Assembly (NCBI RefSeq): GCF_013410875.1
Contig: NZ_JACCCU010000001.1
Location: 2,108,001 to 2,172,000, forward strand
Origin: Tunturiibacter empetritectus
GTDB lineage: Bacteria; Acidobacteriota; Terriglobia; Terriglobales; Acidobacteriaceae
DNA length: 64,000 nucleotides
Direction: 5' to 3'
The translations under genes were made by a program, and so were the position numbers. The number at the start of each line of letters is the position of its first letter. Within the stretch, counting starts at the first letter, position 1. The notes under the pieces are model-generated. The model did no database searches, was not told the DNA's origin, and saw only the letters and a list, made by a program, of their open reading frames with translations. Positions 39,918 through 50,346 of the stretch are shown here, piece by piece.

Positions 39918-41540
39918 TTAGTCGGCATTAGGTTTTGCGCGGAGGTTGCCGCCGGTCATTTGGTTGGGTTGTTCTACGTTTAGCAGCGACAGGATAGTGG
40001 GGGAGATGTCGCGCAGGCTGCCGCCTTCGCGCATGGTTGGCTTGTTGCCGTCTTTGGTGATGTAGAGGAAGGGTACGGGGTTGGTGGTGTGGGCCGTGTG
40101 CGGGCCGCCGGTTGCGGGGTCGATGAGCATCTCGGCGTTGCCGTGGTCGGCGGTGACCAGAAGCGAGCCGCCGCGTTGTTTGATGGCTTGATAGATGCGG
40201 CCTAGTTGGGTGTCCACGGTTTCGACGGCGCGGATGGTGGGCTCCATCTTGCCGGAGTGGCCAACCATGTCGGCGTTGGCGAAGTTGACGATGATGACGT
40301 CGAAGGCGGTGTCGTTGACGGCTTTGAGGACGGCATCGGCGATGCCTGCGGCGGACATCTCGGGGGCGAGGTCGTAGGTGGCTACCTTTTGCGAGTCGAC
40401 GAGGGCGCGGTCTTCGCCGGGGAAGGGCTTTTCGATGCCGCCGTTGAAGAAGTAGGTGACGTGGGCGTATTTCTCGGTCTCGGCTACGCGGAGGTTGCGG
40501 AGGTTGGCCTGGGACATGAGGTTGGCTAGGAGATTGTCCATCGACTCGGCGGGGATGACGATGGGGAGTTTGAAGTTTTTGTCGTACTGGGTCATGCAGA
40601 CGTAGTGGAGGTTGGAGGGGATGAGGTCGAGGGGGATCTCGGCGTCGAGTTCGGCGGCTTTGGGGAGTTGATGGCCCTGGCTGCCGATGGGGTCGGCGGT
40701 AAGGCCGGACTTGCGGGTGAGGACGCGGGTGATCTGGCGGACGCGGTCGGCGCGATAGTTGAAGTTGATGACGACGTCTTCGTCGCGGATGAGGGCGATG
40801 GGGTCGCCTTCTGAGTTAGTGCAGGTGAAGGGTGGGATGAACTCGTCGGTAATGCCGCTGTTGTAGAGGTCCTTGATTCGAAGGAGTGGGTCAGGGTAGG
40901 TGCCGCCTTCGGGGTGGCCGGTAACGAGGGCGTCAAAGGCCTGGTGCTCCTTCTCCCAGCGGCAGTCGCGGTCCATGGCGTAGTAGCGGCCGCTGACGGA
41001 GGCGATGTGGCCGATGCCGGCTTCGCGGAGGGTCTGCTGGAGTAGTTCTAAGTAGCCGAGGCCGCTGGTAGGCATGGTGTCGCGGCCATCCATAAAGGCG
41101 TGGATGTAGACGCGGGTGAGCCTATGCCGGGCGGCCATGCGGATGAGGGCGTCGAGGTGGCGCTGGTGGGAGTGGACGCCGCCGTCGGAGAGGAGGCCGA
41201 TGAGGTGGAGTGCTCTTCCCTTCTGGGCTGTCAGCTCATAGGCGCGGACGAGCGTGGGGTCGGTGTAGAGGCTGCCGTCGAGGATCGCGGTGTCGATGCG
41301 GGTCATGTCCATGCGGACGATGCGGCCGGCACCCAGGTTGAGGTGGCCGACTTCGCTGTTGCCCATCTGGCCGTCGGGGAGGCCGACGAAGTGTTCGCTG
41401 GCGCGGAGGAGAGTGTTGGGGTAGTCGCGGAGGAGCGCGTCGTAGGTGGGTTTGCGGGCCTGGGCGATGGCGTTGCCGTGGGTCTCGGCGCGGTAACCCC
41501 ATCCGTCGAGGATGGTGAGGACTACAGGTGCTTTGGGCAT
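39918..41540 (-). CDS. gpmI: 2,3-bisphosphoglycerate-independent phosphoglycerate mutase
   Basis: The 540-residue product opens [20 protein letters not shown] and contains [20 protein letters not shown] with the catalytic Ser62, plus [15 protein letters not shown] at the C-terminal metal site. It is the Mn-dependent alkaline-phosphatase-superfamily enzyme that interconverts 3- and 2-phosphoglycerate in glycolysis. It is followed on the same strand, two genes on, by enolase, the next glycolytic step, although not in one operon. Confidence 0.97.
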   Translation of the reverse strand: MPKAPVVLTILDGWGYRAETHGNAIAQARKPTYDALLRDYPNTLLRASEHFVGLPDGQMGNSEVGHLNLGAGRIVRMDMTRIDTAILDGSLYTDPTLVRAYELTAQKGRALHLIGLLSDGGVHSHQRHLDALIRMAARHRLTRVYIHAFMDGRDTMPTSGLGYLELLQQTLREAGIGHIASVSGRYYAMDRDCRWEKEHQAFDALVTGHPEGGTYPDPLLRIKDLYNSGITDEFIPPFTCTNSEGDPIALIRDEDVVINFNYRADRVRQITRVLTRKSGLTADPIGSQGHQLPKAAELDAEIPLDLIPSNLHYVCMTQYDKNFKLPIVIPAESMDNLLANLMSQANLRNLRVAETEKYAHVTYFFNGGIEKPFPGEDRALVDSQKVATYDLAPEMSAAGIADAVLKAVNDTAFDVIIVNFANADMVGHSGKMEPTIRAVETVDTQLGRIYQAIKQRGGSLLVTADHGNAEMLIDPATGGPHTAHTTNPVPFLYITKDGNKPTMREGGSLRDISPTILSLLNVEQPNQMTGGNLRAKPNAD

Positions 41541-41875
41541 GATGGGCTTGTCTCTCGCGGATGGTTGTGGGTTCGAGGCTCGTGGTCAGGATATCAACAA
41601 AGCCGGGGAGTGTTGATTCGGGGATCGGCGTTTGAACTGGCAGCGGCAAATGCTTGTTTCGACCGTGGCACTCACGATGGTGTTATTAGCGCCTTTCCTC
41701 AGGATGACACCACCTCTTTGGGTTGGCAAAAAAGAGAACCGGTAACGACGAACAGCAGTTTTTTCACTTCGCTAAACAAAAATCTCGTTCCTGTCGAAAG
41801 GACAGTTCTTCGGGGAGTTCCGTGAGTAACGCGGGGGGTTACAATCACGAGGGTGGTTCGTTGGGTGGATATGCG

Positions 41876-42658
41876 ATGAAGTCTTCTCAAGAGGATGCGG
41901 CAGCGGTGGACCGAACTCCTCGGCGAATGGAGCTGCCAGGGCTGCAGGGTGTTGACCTGCATGCGGAGTATCACTCGGTGCGGACGGGCGGAGACTTTTT
42001 TGATGCGGTGGACCTTGGCTCGCATGTGATCTTTCTGCTGACCGATATTGCGGGCACCAAAGAAGCAACGCAACCGATTGCGGCCGAGGTTCAGAGGATC
42101 TTTCGCGGGAGCGCTACAGAGCTGCTGGGGCCGGCTGGCACGAATGTGATGGATGCTACGGCTCAGCTGGCGCAGGCGGTGAACCATGCGTTGATCCGGG
42201 CGGCGAAGGGAGTTCGATTTTCCCCGACCTTTCTGGGTTGCTACGATGTGTCGCTTGGGGTTCTTGCCTATGTGAATGCGGGTGGCCTGACGGCGGTGTT
42301 TCATGACGCGGAGGGTGCGCGAATTCTGCCGAGCGAATCGGCTCCGCTGGGTCTGTTTACGCACCTGACGCATGAGCCTGTGATGCAGGCGTTTGAGCCA
42401 GGGGCAAAGCTGCTGCTGGTGACCAAGGGTGTAATGGAGACGCAGCATGGACGGACGCACTTTGGGGTAGAGCGTCTGATTCCGCTGCTGGATGAGACCC
42501 AAACCCAATCGGCGACGGAGATTTGCCGCGCGGCGTTGAAGGCGGCCGAGGAATTCAAGCGGGTTCCCTGGTATAGGGGGCTCAATCCCTTTGGGCCGCG
42601 ACGGGACGATGAGGATCTGACTGCGCTTGCGCTGGTGAGGCACGCCAAAGCGGGTTAG
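41876..42658 (+). CDS. SpoIIE/PP2C-type phosphatase domain protein
   Basis: From ATG 41876 the 260-residue product is one SpoIIE-like phosphatase domain: LQGVDLHAEYHSVRTGGDFF, DAVDLGSHVIFLLTDIAGTK, LAYVNAGGLTAVFHDAEGAR, FEPGAKLLLVTKGVMETQHG, and DDEDLTALALVRHAK at the end. The conserved acidic metal ligands (GGDFFD, the DED near the end) are present. Such proteins dephosphorylate anti-sigma antagonists or act on response regulators. No kinase or receiver is attached. GTG 41822, with GGGGAG four bases upstream, is a plausible alternative start. It is divergent from gpmI. Confidence 0.8.
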   Translation: MKSSQEDAAAVDRTPRRMELPGLQGVDLHAEYHSVRTGGDFFDAVDLGSHVIFLLTDIAGTKEATQPIAAEVQRIFRGSATELLGPAGTNVMDATAQLAQAVNHALIRAAKGVRFSPTFLGCYDVSLGVLAYVNAGGLTAVFHDAEGARILPSESAPLGLFTHLTHEPVMQAFEPGAKLLLVTKGVMETQHGRTHFGVERLIPLLDETQTQSATEICRAALKAAEEFKRVPWYRGLNPFGPRRDDEDLTALALVRHAKAG

Positions 42659-42690
42659 GGTGCGGTGGTTCGATGGAAATGCTCACAGCG

Positions 42691-42712
42691 AGCCTGATGC
42701 GCCTCGGGCGCC
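42691..42712 (+). repeat. Short dispersed hairpin repeat, copy 2
   Basis: AGCCTGATGCGCCTCGGGCGCC, a variant of the unit at 35496-35516 and 47726-47746, followed by TTTTC. It lies behind the SpoIIE-type gene and can act as its terminator. Confidence 0.6.
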
Positions 42713-42725
42713 TTTTCTACGGGAT

Positions 42726-43424
42726 TTACGGGACAAGAGCGGGGAGGAGTTCGGTGGCGGTGCCGAGGAGGATCTCGTCGAAGGCTTCATGGTTGAGTGG
42801 TTCTTCGGGGCCGATGTAGATGGTGCGAGTGCCCTGCTGGTTGGCGATGTGGACGAGGCCGGCAGCAGGATAGACGGAGCCGGAGGTGCCTACGACGAGG
42901 AGGACAGTGGCGCGTTCGAGCTTGCGGTAGATGGCGTCCATGTCGAGGGGGATTTCGCCGAACCAGACGATGTGAGGACGGACGGGGGAGCCGCAGCGAT
43001 CGCAGGTGGGGAGGGTTGCGGCGGTCTCGTAGAGAGCGGTGTCTGAGAAGGGCTGGTTGCAGCGGGTGCAACGGGATTGGAAGAGGTTGCCGTGCATGTG
43101 GTGGATGCGCTGGGAGCCGGCTTGCTCGTGGAGTTCATCGACGTTTTGCGTGCAGAGGTAGAAGCGGTCGCCTAGTTGATGTTCGATTTTGGCGAGGGCG
43201 ATGTGCCCAGCGTTGGGTTGGGCAGAGATGGCATTGCGGCGGCGCTGGGAGTAGAAGTGCCAGACGAGTTCGGGATCGGCGGCCCAGGCTTCTGGAGTGG
43301 CTACCTGCTCGACGCGATAGCCGTTCCAGAGGCCGCCGGAGCCGCGGAAGGTGGCGAGGCCGCTTTCGGCGGAGATACCGGCTCCGGTTAGGACGAAGAG
43401 ACGGTCTTGTGGGGTTACGTGCAT
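42726..43424 (-). CDS. Sir2-family NAD-dependent protein deacylase
   Basis: From ATG 43424 the 232-residue product has FVLTGAGISAESGLATFRGS, CTQNVDELHEQAGSQRIHHM, HGNLFQSRC with the catalytic His, the CxxC zinc pairs (CTRC and CDRC, about residues 120-150), GTSGSVYPAAG and YIGPEEP for NAD binding. It corresponds to CobB-type sirtuins (deacetylation and often desuccinylation). The upstream open frame to 43679 runs through two dispersed repeats and is not part of the gene. Confidence 0.92.
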   Translation of the reverse strand: MHVTPQDRLFVLTGAGISAESGLATFRGSGGLWNGYRVEQVATPEAWAADPELVWHFYSQRRRNAISAQPNAGHIALAKIEHQLGDRFYLCTQNVDELHEQAGSQRIHHMHGNLFQSRCTRCNQPFSDTALYETAATLPTCDRCGSPVRPHIVWFGEIPLDMDAIYRKLERATVLLVVGTSGSVYPAAGLVHIANQQGTRTIYIGPEEPLNHEAFDEILLGTATELLPALVP

Positions 43425-43442
43425 GAGGGTTTTGATGCGGTT

Positions 43443-43530
43443 GTCCTGCCTGACGGGCCCGCTGCGCTTGGTCACCCCGCAAACAAAGACCTGTTTGCGG
43501 GGACCCCGATTCGGGCGGTCACTTCGTGAC
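43443..43530 (+). repeat. Dispersed repeat copy C, with inserted hairpin
   Basis: GTCCTGCCTGACGGGC at the left, then TTGGTCACCCCGCAAAC with CTGTTTGCGGGGACC (stem CCCCGCAAACA/TGTTTGCGGGG), CCCCGATTCG and CGGTCACTTCGTGAC. The central hairpin of about 42 bases is missing from copies A, B, D and F and is shared almost exactly with copy E inside ccmH. Confidence 0.85.
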
Positions 43531-43631
43531 TTGTGTTGCTTGTTTAGAGGCATGAGTCCTCGCGTTGCTCGGCTTTGGATTCCGAGCAACGCGAGGACCT
43601 TTGATGCTTGGCTGCCGAGACCGGTATACCC

Positions 43632-43677
43632 GTCACGAAGTGACCGCGCGCCGCGCAGGCGGCCCGTCCGGCAGGAC
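43632..43677 (-). repeat. Dispersed repeat copy D (inverted)
   Basis: Reverse orientation: GTCACGAAGTGACCGCG (43632-43648) followed by CGCCGCGCAGGCGGCCCGTC and CGGCAGGAC (to 43677). It lies five bases behind the enolase stop codon and faces copy C across 100 bases, so the two could pair over their whole length. Confidence 0.85.
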
Positions 43678-43681
43678 ATTT

Positions 43682-45345
<1,664 letters not shown>

Positions 45346-46269
45346 ATGAAGATGCACATCACTACCGTCGCTCTTGTTCTTGCTACTGCTCCCGCGTTCT
45401 CTCAGAGTGCGATGATGGGAGTCTCTCATCCTGACTCTGCTGTGATCTCGAGCACAGACGATGCGGCTCAGACGCCGGTAGCGAAGCCGAGTGCGGATGT
45501 TCCTGCGGTTGCTCCTGCGTCACCTGCGGTACAGTATGGGCCTTATGTCCCGTACCAGGGTGCGGCGGTTGCGGGTTCGAGCTTGATGACGGCTGAACCT
45601 TCGGCGGACGATCCGAACGATCCGGACGCGATGATTGTGACGAGTGTGCCGGAGCGTAGTGGCACTTTGCGGGAAGGGACTCTGCTGAAGGTAAAGATCG
45701 GCGAGACGCTGGCTACAGACAGGACGATCGCGGGGACGAGATTTTCGGCGACTGTTACGGAAGCAATCGAGAGGAATGGACGTGTGATCATTCCCGCTGG
45801 ATCAATTCTTGAGGGGCGAGTGACGGAGGTTCGCGGTGGGCGGCGAATTACGGGTGCGGCGTTGCTGCATCTGGAGACGAACGATGTCACGCTGCCGGAT
45901 GGGACGCACTATATTGTTCATGCTCAGCTGATCGATACGGGCAAGAGCGAGTTCAATGTCAACAACGAAGGAACGTTGAAGCGCAAGGATCATCCGAAGG
46001 AGATGCTGGCGGTTGCGGGCGGCGTGACTGGGGCGAGCGCGGTGGCTGGAGCGCTGGTTGGCGGCGGCGTTGGCGCAGTGGTGGGTGCTGGCATTGGAGC
46101 GGGCGTGAGCACGGTGATCTGGTTGAAGCAGGATCGACAGGCTACGCTGCCGAAGGATGAGCTGCTGGTGTTCAGTCTGACTACACCAATGATTTTGACT
46201 CCGCTGAGTGGCTCGCCCGTGAGTAGCTTGAATCCTGTTGCGGTGGGTGGAGTGGGCGCTACGCAGTAA
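45346..46269 (+). CDS. Secreted protein with the same C-terminal module as the BON protein
   Basis: The 307-residue product has a signal peptide (MKMHITTVALVLATAPAFSQ) and a Pro/Ala/Ser-rich region to about residue 105. The C-terminal two thirds align with the module in the gene at 3087-4436: GTLLKVKIGETLATDRTIAG, RVIIPAGSILEGRVTEVRGG, HLETNDVTLPDGTHYIVHAQ, a Gly/Ala/Val-rich hydrophobic hairpin (VAGGVTGASAVAGALVGGGV), and TLPKDELLVFSLTTP. There is no BON domain here. The hydrophobic glycine hairpin resembles glycine-zipper motifs of envelope proteins, so a membrane-associated surface or periplasmic role is likely. Function unknown. Confidence 0.8.
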   Translation: MKMHITTVALVLATAPAFSQSAMMGVSHPDSAVISSTDDAAQTPVAKPSADVPAVAPASPAVQYGPYVPYQGAAVAGSSLMTAEPSADDPNDPDAMIVTSVPERSGTLREGTLLKVKIGETLATDRTIAGTRFSATVTEAIERNGRVIIPAGSILEGRVTEVRGGRRITGAALLHLETNDVTLPDGTHYIVHAQLIDTGKSEFNVNNEGTLKRKDHPKEMLAVAGGVTGASAVAGALVGGGVGAVVGAGIGAGVSTVIWLKQDRQATLPKDELLVFSLTTPMILTPLSGSPVSSLNPVAVGGVGATQ

Positions 46270-46286
46270 CTTTGCGAGCGATACAG

Positions 46287-46316
46287 CCTGTTCACCCAAT
46301 TCTCTGCGTGAACAGG
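46287..46316. terminator. Hairpin behind the secreted protein gene
   Basis: CCTGTTCAC (46287-46295) pairs with GTGAACAGG (46308-46316), nine pairs with a 12-base loop, 18 bases after the stop codon. No U-tract, so termination may depend on Rho or be weak. Confidence 0.5.
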
Positions 46317-46335
46317 TTGCGAATGTTCCGTGAGT

Positions 46336-46358
46336 CTTGTGTCGTTCTACGACACAAG
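46336..46358. promoter_or_regulatory. Perfect hairpin/palindrome upstream of the small LSQAAQ-type gene
   Basis: CTTGTGTCG (46336-46344), five-base loop, CGACACAAG (46350-46358). It lies 75 bases upstream of the ATG at 46433. It could be a leader-RNA hairpin or a repressor site; nothing else in the sequence decides between these. Confidence 0.5.
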
Positions 46359-46432
46359 CGACACCATTTGATACAACGAGATGTCTTCAGCCGGTCTGCC
46401 GATCTTACCCCGTGTGTAGGAAAGGACACTTC

Positions 46433-46741
46433 ATGGCTGTTTCTATCTCTGGCTCTCTCTCGTCTCAATCGCCCGTTGCTGCTCCCTCGCCCTCTGAATC
46501 GACCCCAACGGAGGTCGTTCAGAGACCGGTTTCGGCACCCGGGGACACGGTGAAGCTCTCGCAAGCTGCGCAGATTCACCTGATGAAGCAACAGGGGCAG
46601 GCACTCTTTCAAATAGCTTCAAACCTTGGCATCCCGGTTGCAACCGTCGATGGCTATCTGGGTGTTACCGTGCCGAAGGCTGCTCCGGCAGCCAGTGCGA
46701 CTCCAAGCGTAAAGGCGGCCGCGGTCCCGGCAAAGGGGTGA
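46433..46741 (+). CDS. Small conserved protein with DTVKLSQAAQ motif
   Basis: The 102-residue product starts at ATG 46433 behind AGGAAAGGA. It has a Ser/Pro-rich N-terminus, a conserved core (GDTVKLSQAAQIHLMKQQGQ, ALFQIASNLGIPVATVDGYL) and a Lys/Ala/Pro-rich tail. The core has the look of a small helix-turn-helix-like unit (IASNLGIPVATVDGYLGV) preceded by an LSxAAQ helix. I know similar small proteins only as uncharacterised. No signal peptide. It has its own leader hairpin and a strong terminator, so it is an independent transcript. Confidence 0.75.
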   Translation: MAVSISGSLSSQSPVAAPSPSESTPTEVVQRPVSAPGDTVKLSQAAQIHLMKQQGQALFQIASNLGIPVATVDGYLGVTVPKAAPAASATPSVKAAAVPAKG

Positions 46742-46799
46742 TGGATTCCTTAGCGTGCCCGCTCATTCGATGGCTACTGCGGTTGAGTATGTTTTAGCA

Positions 46800-46823
46800 G
46801 GGCTCTTGCGGAGCCCCCTTTTT
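46800..46823 (+). terminator. Rho-independent terminator
   Basis: GGGCTC (46800-46805) with GAGCCC (46811-46816), five-base loop, followed by CCTTTTT. It closes the small gene at 46433-46741. The following 46824-47002 has only a GGGGATCTC-type repeat piece (46899-46925). Confidence 0.85.
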
Positions 46824-47002
46824 CTTTGTCGGTGTGATGAGTGCTGACGCGATTCCTCGTTGATAGGCGGTGGTTAGGCAACGTAGAGGCAAAGATGAAA
46901 TACGGGGATCTCTACGCTGCGTCGAGCGATGAGACTGCGCGACTTCGGTCGAGATGACGAATCATGAGGGGAGACGACAGAAACGGTTTAGTGGGCCGCG
47001 GT

Positions 47003-47524
47003 TTAGTAGGCCGCGAAGGTTGCTTTCATGGCGCTCTCCTCTTGGCGGATGCGATTGGCGAAGAGGATGAGGACAATAGGCAGACCGACTGCGAGCGTGT
47101 GATAGGCGTGAAGTACAAGGGCAACACCTACCAGCTCCGGAGTTGCGTTCAAAAAGTAGTTGGGGTGCCTGGTGAGACGAAAGAAGGGATGAAGCACGAG
47201 GGCGTGATCCCGGGCGATCAGAAGTTTGACGGTCCAGAGGCGGCCGAGAAGGTGGATGACTACGAGGAGGGCGATGACGCTGATGCCGTAGAGTACGAAT
47301 CCGACGGCAGAGACGAGGTCAAAGGGTGCGTTGCGGATCGCTCCTTCGATAGCTGCAGCGATGAGGTAGCTGGTGTAGGCGATGGTGAGGATCTTAGAGT
47401 TGAGCACACCGTACTCGGTGGCGCCATTCTTTCGGAGGGCTCGCTGGTGGCGGATTGATATCGCCAGAGTTGCGAGACGAAAGAGGAAGACGAAGGCGAT
47501 GAAGGCCAAGGCTGCGGGTCTCAT
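47003..47524 (-). CDS. Isoprenylcysteine carboxyl methyltransferase-like membrane protein
   Basis: The 173-residue product has four to five membrane helices and the ICMT/PEMT motif FRLTRHPNYFLNATPELVGV followed by NRIRQEE near the end, the SAM- and substrate-binding region of this small integral methyltransferase family. In bacteria such enzymes methylate various lipids or small molecules; there is no prenylated target to suggest here. Cytoplasmic side C-terminus. It is transcribed alone on the minus strand. Confidence 0.85.
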   Translation of the reverse strand: MRPAALAFIAFVFLFRLATLAISIRHQRALRKNGATEYGVLNSKILTIAYTSYLIAAAIEGAIRNAPFDLVSAVGFVLYGISVIALLVVIHLLGRLWTVKLLIARDHALVLHPFFRLTRHPNYFLNATPELVGVALVLHAYHTLAVGLPIVLILFANRIRQEESAMKATFAAY

Positions 47525-47725
47525 GTCATTAAGGATGCTCGATGGTGGCTGCGCGCCCGTTGCATTTTAGAGCCCCGTCAAAGTAGTAGAGTCCTATCGA
47601 CGAGCGGATGAACAGAGAGATGAACAGGCAAAAGCTAGGGATCCTTTCGCTCCGCTCGGGTCGATTGAGGTGAAGGATATTGCTATTTTGATAGTGAGAG
47701 GCAGGAAACAGCAACGGCAAGGGCG

Positions 47726-47752
47726 GGCTGACGCGCCTTCGGCGCCTTTTTT
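47726..47752 (+). repeat. Short dispersed hairpin repeat, copy 3, with T-run
   Basis: GGCTGACGCGCCTTCGGCGCC identical to the unit at 35496-35516, here followed by TTTTTT, so on the plus strand it would be an intrinsic terminator although no plus-strand gene ends nearby. A GGGATCCTTTCGCTCCGCTC-type piece lies just left of it (47638-47657). Confidence 0.65.
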
Positions 47753-47781
47753 GCGGCTTGATGCTTGCTCGTTGCCTGCGG

Positions 47782-50280
47782 CTAGTTGCGGACCTGGGCC
47801 AGTAGGCGCTTCCAGTTTTTCTGATTGCGGCGGTAGCTTTTTTTCAGGTCTTCTAGGATTCGCTCGAAGTCGGCGTGGCCCTTTAGCTTGCGCCAGGCTG
47901 GGTTGATGCTGAACCAAGGGTAGTTCTCGTTGCCTAAGTAGATGGCGCGGCGAAGCCAGTGGAGAGCTTCGGACTCGTCTCCTTCGAGGGCGAAGTAAGT
48001 GGCGAGGCGGTAGGCCATCTCGCTGTCGGCTTCGGCGGCGGAGAGGGTCTCGTCGACGATGAAGGTGGCGGCTTTTTCGCGTTCGCCGAGCTGGACGTAG
48101 CAGAGGGCGATCGTCGGGAAGACGATGCGGAGGGAGGTGTCGTCGCGGATGACGTTTTCCAGGGTTTCGATGGCCTTGGGGAGGTCGCCGGTGCGCATCT
48201 GCTGGTAGCCGAGAGAGATTCTGAGCAACGGCTGGCGGGGTTCGAGGGTGAGGCCCTTTTCGATCTCGTCGGAGGCCAGCTCCATCTGGTTTTGGTACTG
48301 GTAGACGCGGGCGCGGTGGTTGTAGATCATGGCGGCGTTCGAGGGGTTCATGCGGAGCGAGGCGTTGAACTGCTCGAGGGCCTCGTCGTACATGCCGTCG
48401 ATGCGGAGGGTCTGGCCGGCGACGAGGCGGACGTTCCAGTCGTTGCCTGCGGTCTGGAGGAGGTTTTCGATGCCGTGGCGGGCGGACTCTTTTTCTCCGC
48501 GGGAGAGGAGCATGTAGACGCGGTAGAGATTGGCTTCGACGGAGCCTGGGTCTAGCTGAAGGGCTTTGTCGAAGGCGCGACGGGCTTCGAGGACGTGCAT
48601 CTGGCCACCGAGGCCGTGGCGAACGTACTGGAGATGGGTAACACCGAGGCCGGACCAGGCGGGGGAGTATTTTTCATCCTGGCTGACGACAGAGGTGAAG
48701 AGCTCGCAGGCGCGGTTGAGGTCGTCGCGGGAGCCGGTGCGGGTCATGAAGGAGGAGAGGACGGCGCGGGCCTGGAGATACTCCTCGGAGAGCGCCTGAT
48801 TGAGGGAGCGCGCGGGTGGTGCGCCGGCACGGTTGTTTTCCTGAGGGGCGAGGTCGCCAAAGCCCTGGAGAGTGCTGAAGACTTCGTTACAGATCTCGGA
48901 TTGCACGGAGACGAGATCGAAGGAGGCTACGTTGATGGAGCCGCCGGCGCGGACGCTCTGGTTGGGGACGTCGAGGAGCTGCCAGTTGAGATCGAAGCCT
49001 TTGTCGGAGCGAAGAAAGTTACCGGCCAGGACATAGTTAACCAGCAGCTTTTTGCCGATGCTTAAAGGGTCGAGCTGCTGGGTGGGGATGTTCATAAAAG
49101 AGCTGGAGGGGCGGACGACGAGGGTGGACATACGGGTGAGGCGGGTGGCGATGGCGTCGGCTAGGGCGTAGCCGTAGAGGGGTGCGACGTCGGCGGGCCC
49201 GAAGTTGACGAAGGGCAGGACGACGATGCTGTTTTGATTGCTGGTGGAGGAGGTGCCGGACTCCCGGAAGCGCTCGGCGAGCATGGAGAGGATACCGGTG
49301 GTGCGCTTTTCTTCATCAGGGGTGTCGAGGGGGAGGCGGGCCTGATTAGGGCGGAGGGAGATGTTGTCGCCGGGGAGGAGGACGGAGTCGAGCTGCATGG
49401 CGCGCATGATGGTCTTGAGCGCATCGCGGACCTCGGCCGCGGAGCCAAAGCGGGCGGAGGGCTGCTTTTCGAGGCAGCGCAGGATGACGGATTCGAGTTC
49501 GACGGGGAGGTCGGGGGCGATGTCGCGGATGGGGGGCGGGTCGGCGAACTGGATGGCGCGGATGGACTGGAACTCGGCGGCGTCGGGACGGTGGAAGGGG
49601 TGGCGGCCGGTGGCGAGCTCGTAGAGGATGAGGCCGAGGGCGAAGATGTCGGACTGGACGCTGGACTGGCCGGTGACGAACTGCTCGGGCGCCATGTAAG
49701 CGATGGTGCCTCCGCGGGCGGTGTAGGTGGCTCCGGCGAGCGGGGTGCGTTTGTTCACGGGTCCGCCGGGGTCAAACTCGGTCTGATCGGGGCGGAGGCG
49801 GCGAGCGAGGCCGAAGTCGAGGATCTTGATGAGGCCACCGTCGGTGAGCATGACGTTGGCTGGTTTGAGGTCGCGGTGGAAGATGCCGAGCGAGTGGGCG
49901 GCGGAGAGGCCGTCGGAGGTCTGGATGCCGGCGGAGAGGACGAGCTGGAGGCTGGCGGGGCCTTCGGCGATGAGCTTGTCGAGGGACTTGCCGGGGATGT
50001 ACTGCATGACGATGTAGGCTTCTTCCCCGCTGCCGTTCTCTTCCAGGGCTTCGCCGACGTCGTAGATGGCGCAGACGTTAGGGTGGTCGATGGCGGAGGC
50101 GAGGCGGGCTTCGCGAAGCTGGGTGGCGCGCATCTGCTCGATGGTGAGGTTGCCGCGCTTGAGGAGTTTGAGCACGACGGGGCGCTGGAGGAGGGTGTCA
50201 TTGGCGAGGTATACGACGCCGCTGCCGCCGGTGCCGATCTTGCGGACGAACTCGTACTGCTTGATCTCGCGGCGCTTCAT
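47782..50280 (-). CDS. Ser/Thr protein kinase with TolB/FlgO-like domain and TPRs
   Basis: The 832-residue product has an N-terminal Hanks kinase: glycine loop IGTGGSGVVYLA (15-26), Lys38, catalytic HRDLKPAN (135-142), DFG (155-157), APE (197-199), all intact. Around residues 350-480 comes a region of the type found in tandem with bacterial kinases and cyclases (SIVVLPFVNFGPADVAPLYG, YALADAIATRLTRM, YVLAGNFLRSDKGFDLNWQL), then about nine TPR-like helix pairs to the end (EEYLQARAVL, AFDKALQLDPGSVEANLYRV, QFNASLRMNPSNAAMIYNHR). No membrane helix is seen, unlike many PknB-type kinases, so it is likely cytosolic. Targets unknown. Confidence 0.92.
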   Translation of the reverse strand: MKRREIKQYEFVRKIGTGGSGVVYLANDTLLQRPVVLKLLKRGNLTIEQMRATQLREARLASAIDHPNVCAIYDVGEALEENGSGEEAYIVMQYIPGKSLDKLIAEGPASLQLVLSAGIQTSDGLSAAHSLGIFHRDLKPANVMLTDGGLIKILDFGLARRLRPDQTEFDPGGPVNKRTPLAGATYTARGGTIAYMAPEQFVTGQSSVQSDIFALGLILYELATGRHPFHRPDAAEFQSIRAIQFADPPPIRDIAPDLPVELESVILRCLEKQPSARFGSAAEVRDALKTIMRAMQLDSVLLPGDNISLRPNQARLPLDTPDEEKRTTGILSMLAERFRESGTSSTSNQNSIVVLPFVNFGPADVAPLYGYALADAIATRLTRMSTLVVRPSSSFMNIPTQQLDPLSIGKKLLVNYVLAGNFLRSDKGFDLNWQLLDVPNQSVRAGGSINVASFDLVSVQSEICNEVFSTLQGFGDLAPQENNRAGAPPARSLNQALSEEYLQARAVLSSFMTRTGSRDDLNRACELFTSVVSQDEKYSPAWSGLGVTHLQYVRHGLGGQMHVLEARRAFDKALQLDPGSVEANLYRVYMLLSRGEKESARHGIENLLQTAGNDWNVRLVAGQTLRIDGMYDEALEQFNASLRMNPSNAAMIYNHRARVYQYQNQMELASDEIEKGLTLEPRQPLLRISLGYQQMRTGDLPKAIETLENVIRDDTSLRIVFPTIALCYVQLGEREKAATFIVDETLSAAEADSEMAYRLATYFALEGDESEALHWLRRAIYLGNENYPWFSINPAWRKLKGHADFERILEDLKKSYRRNQKNWKRLLAQVRN

Positions 50281-50346
50281 GGATTGATTATCGCAAGGCG
50301 CAAGGGTGTGGATGGTTGAGGGAGGGTTATTTGTGGGGTATACCTT

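Noticed and set aside
46360..46400. GCCGATCT before the small LSQAAQ gene as a third sigma-28 promoter
   Set aside because: The -35 block at the correct distance matches the consensus in only about four of eight positions.
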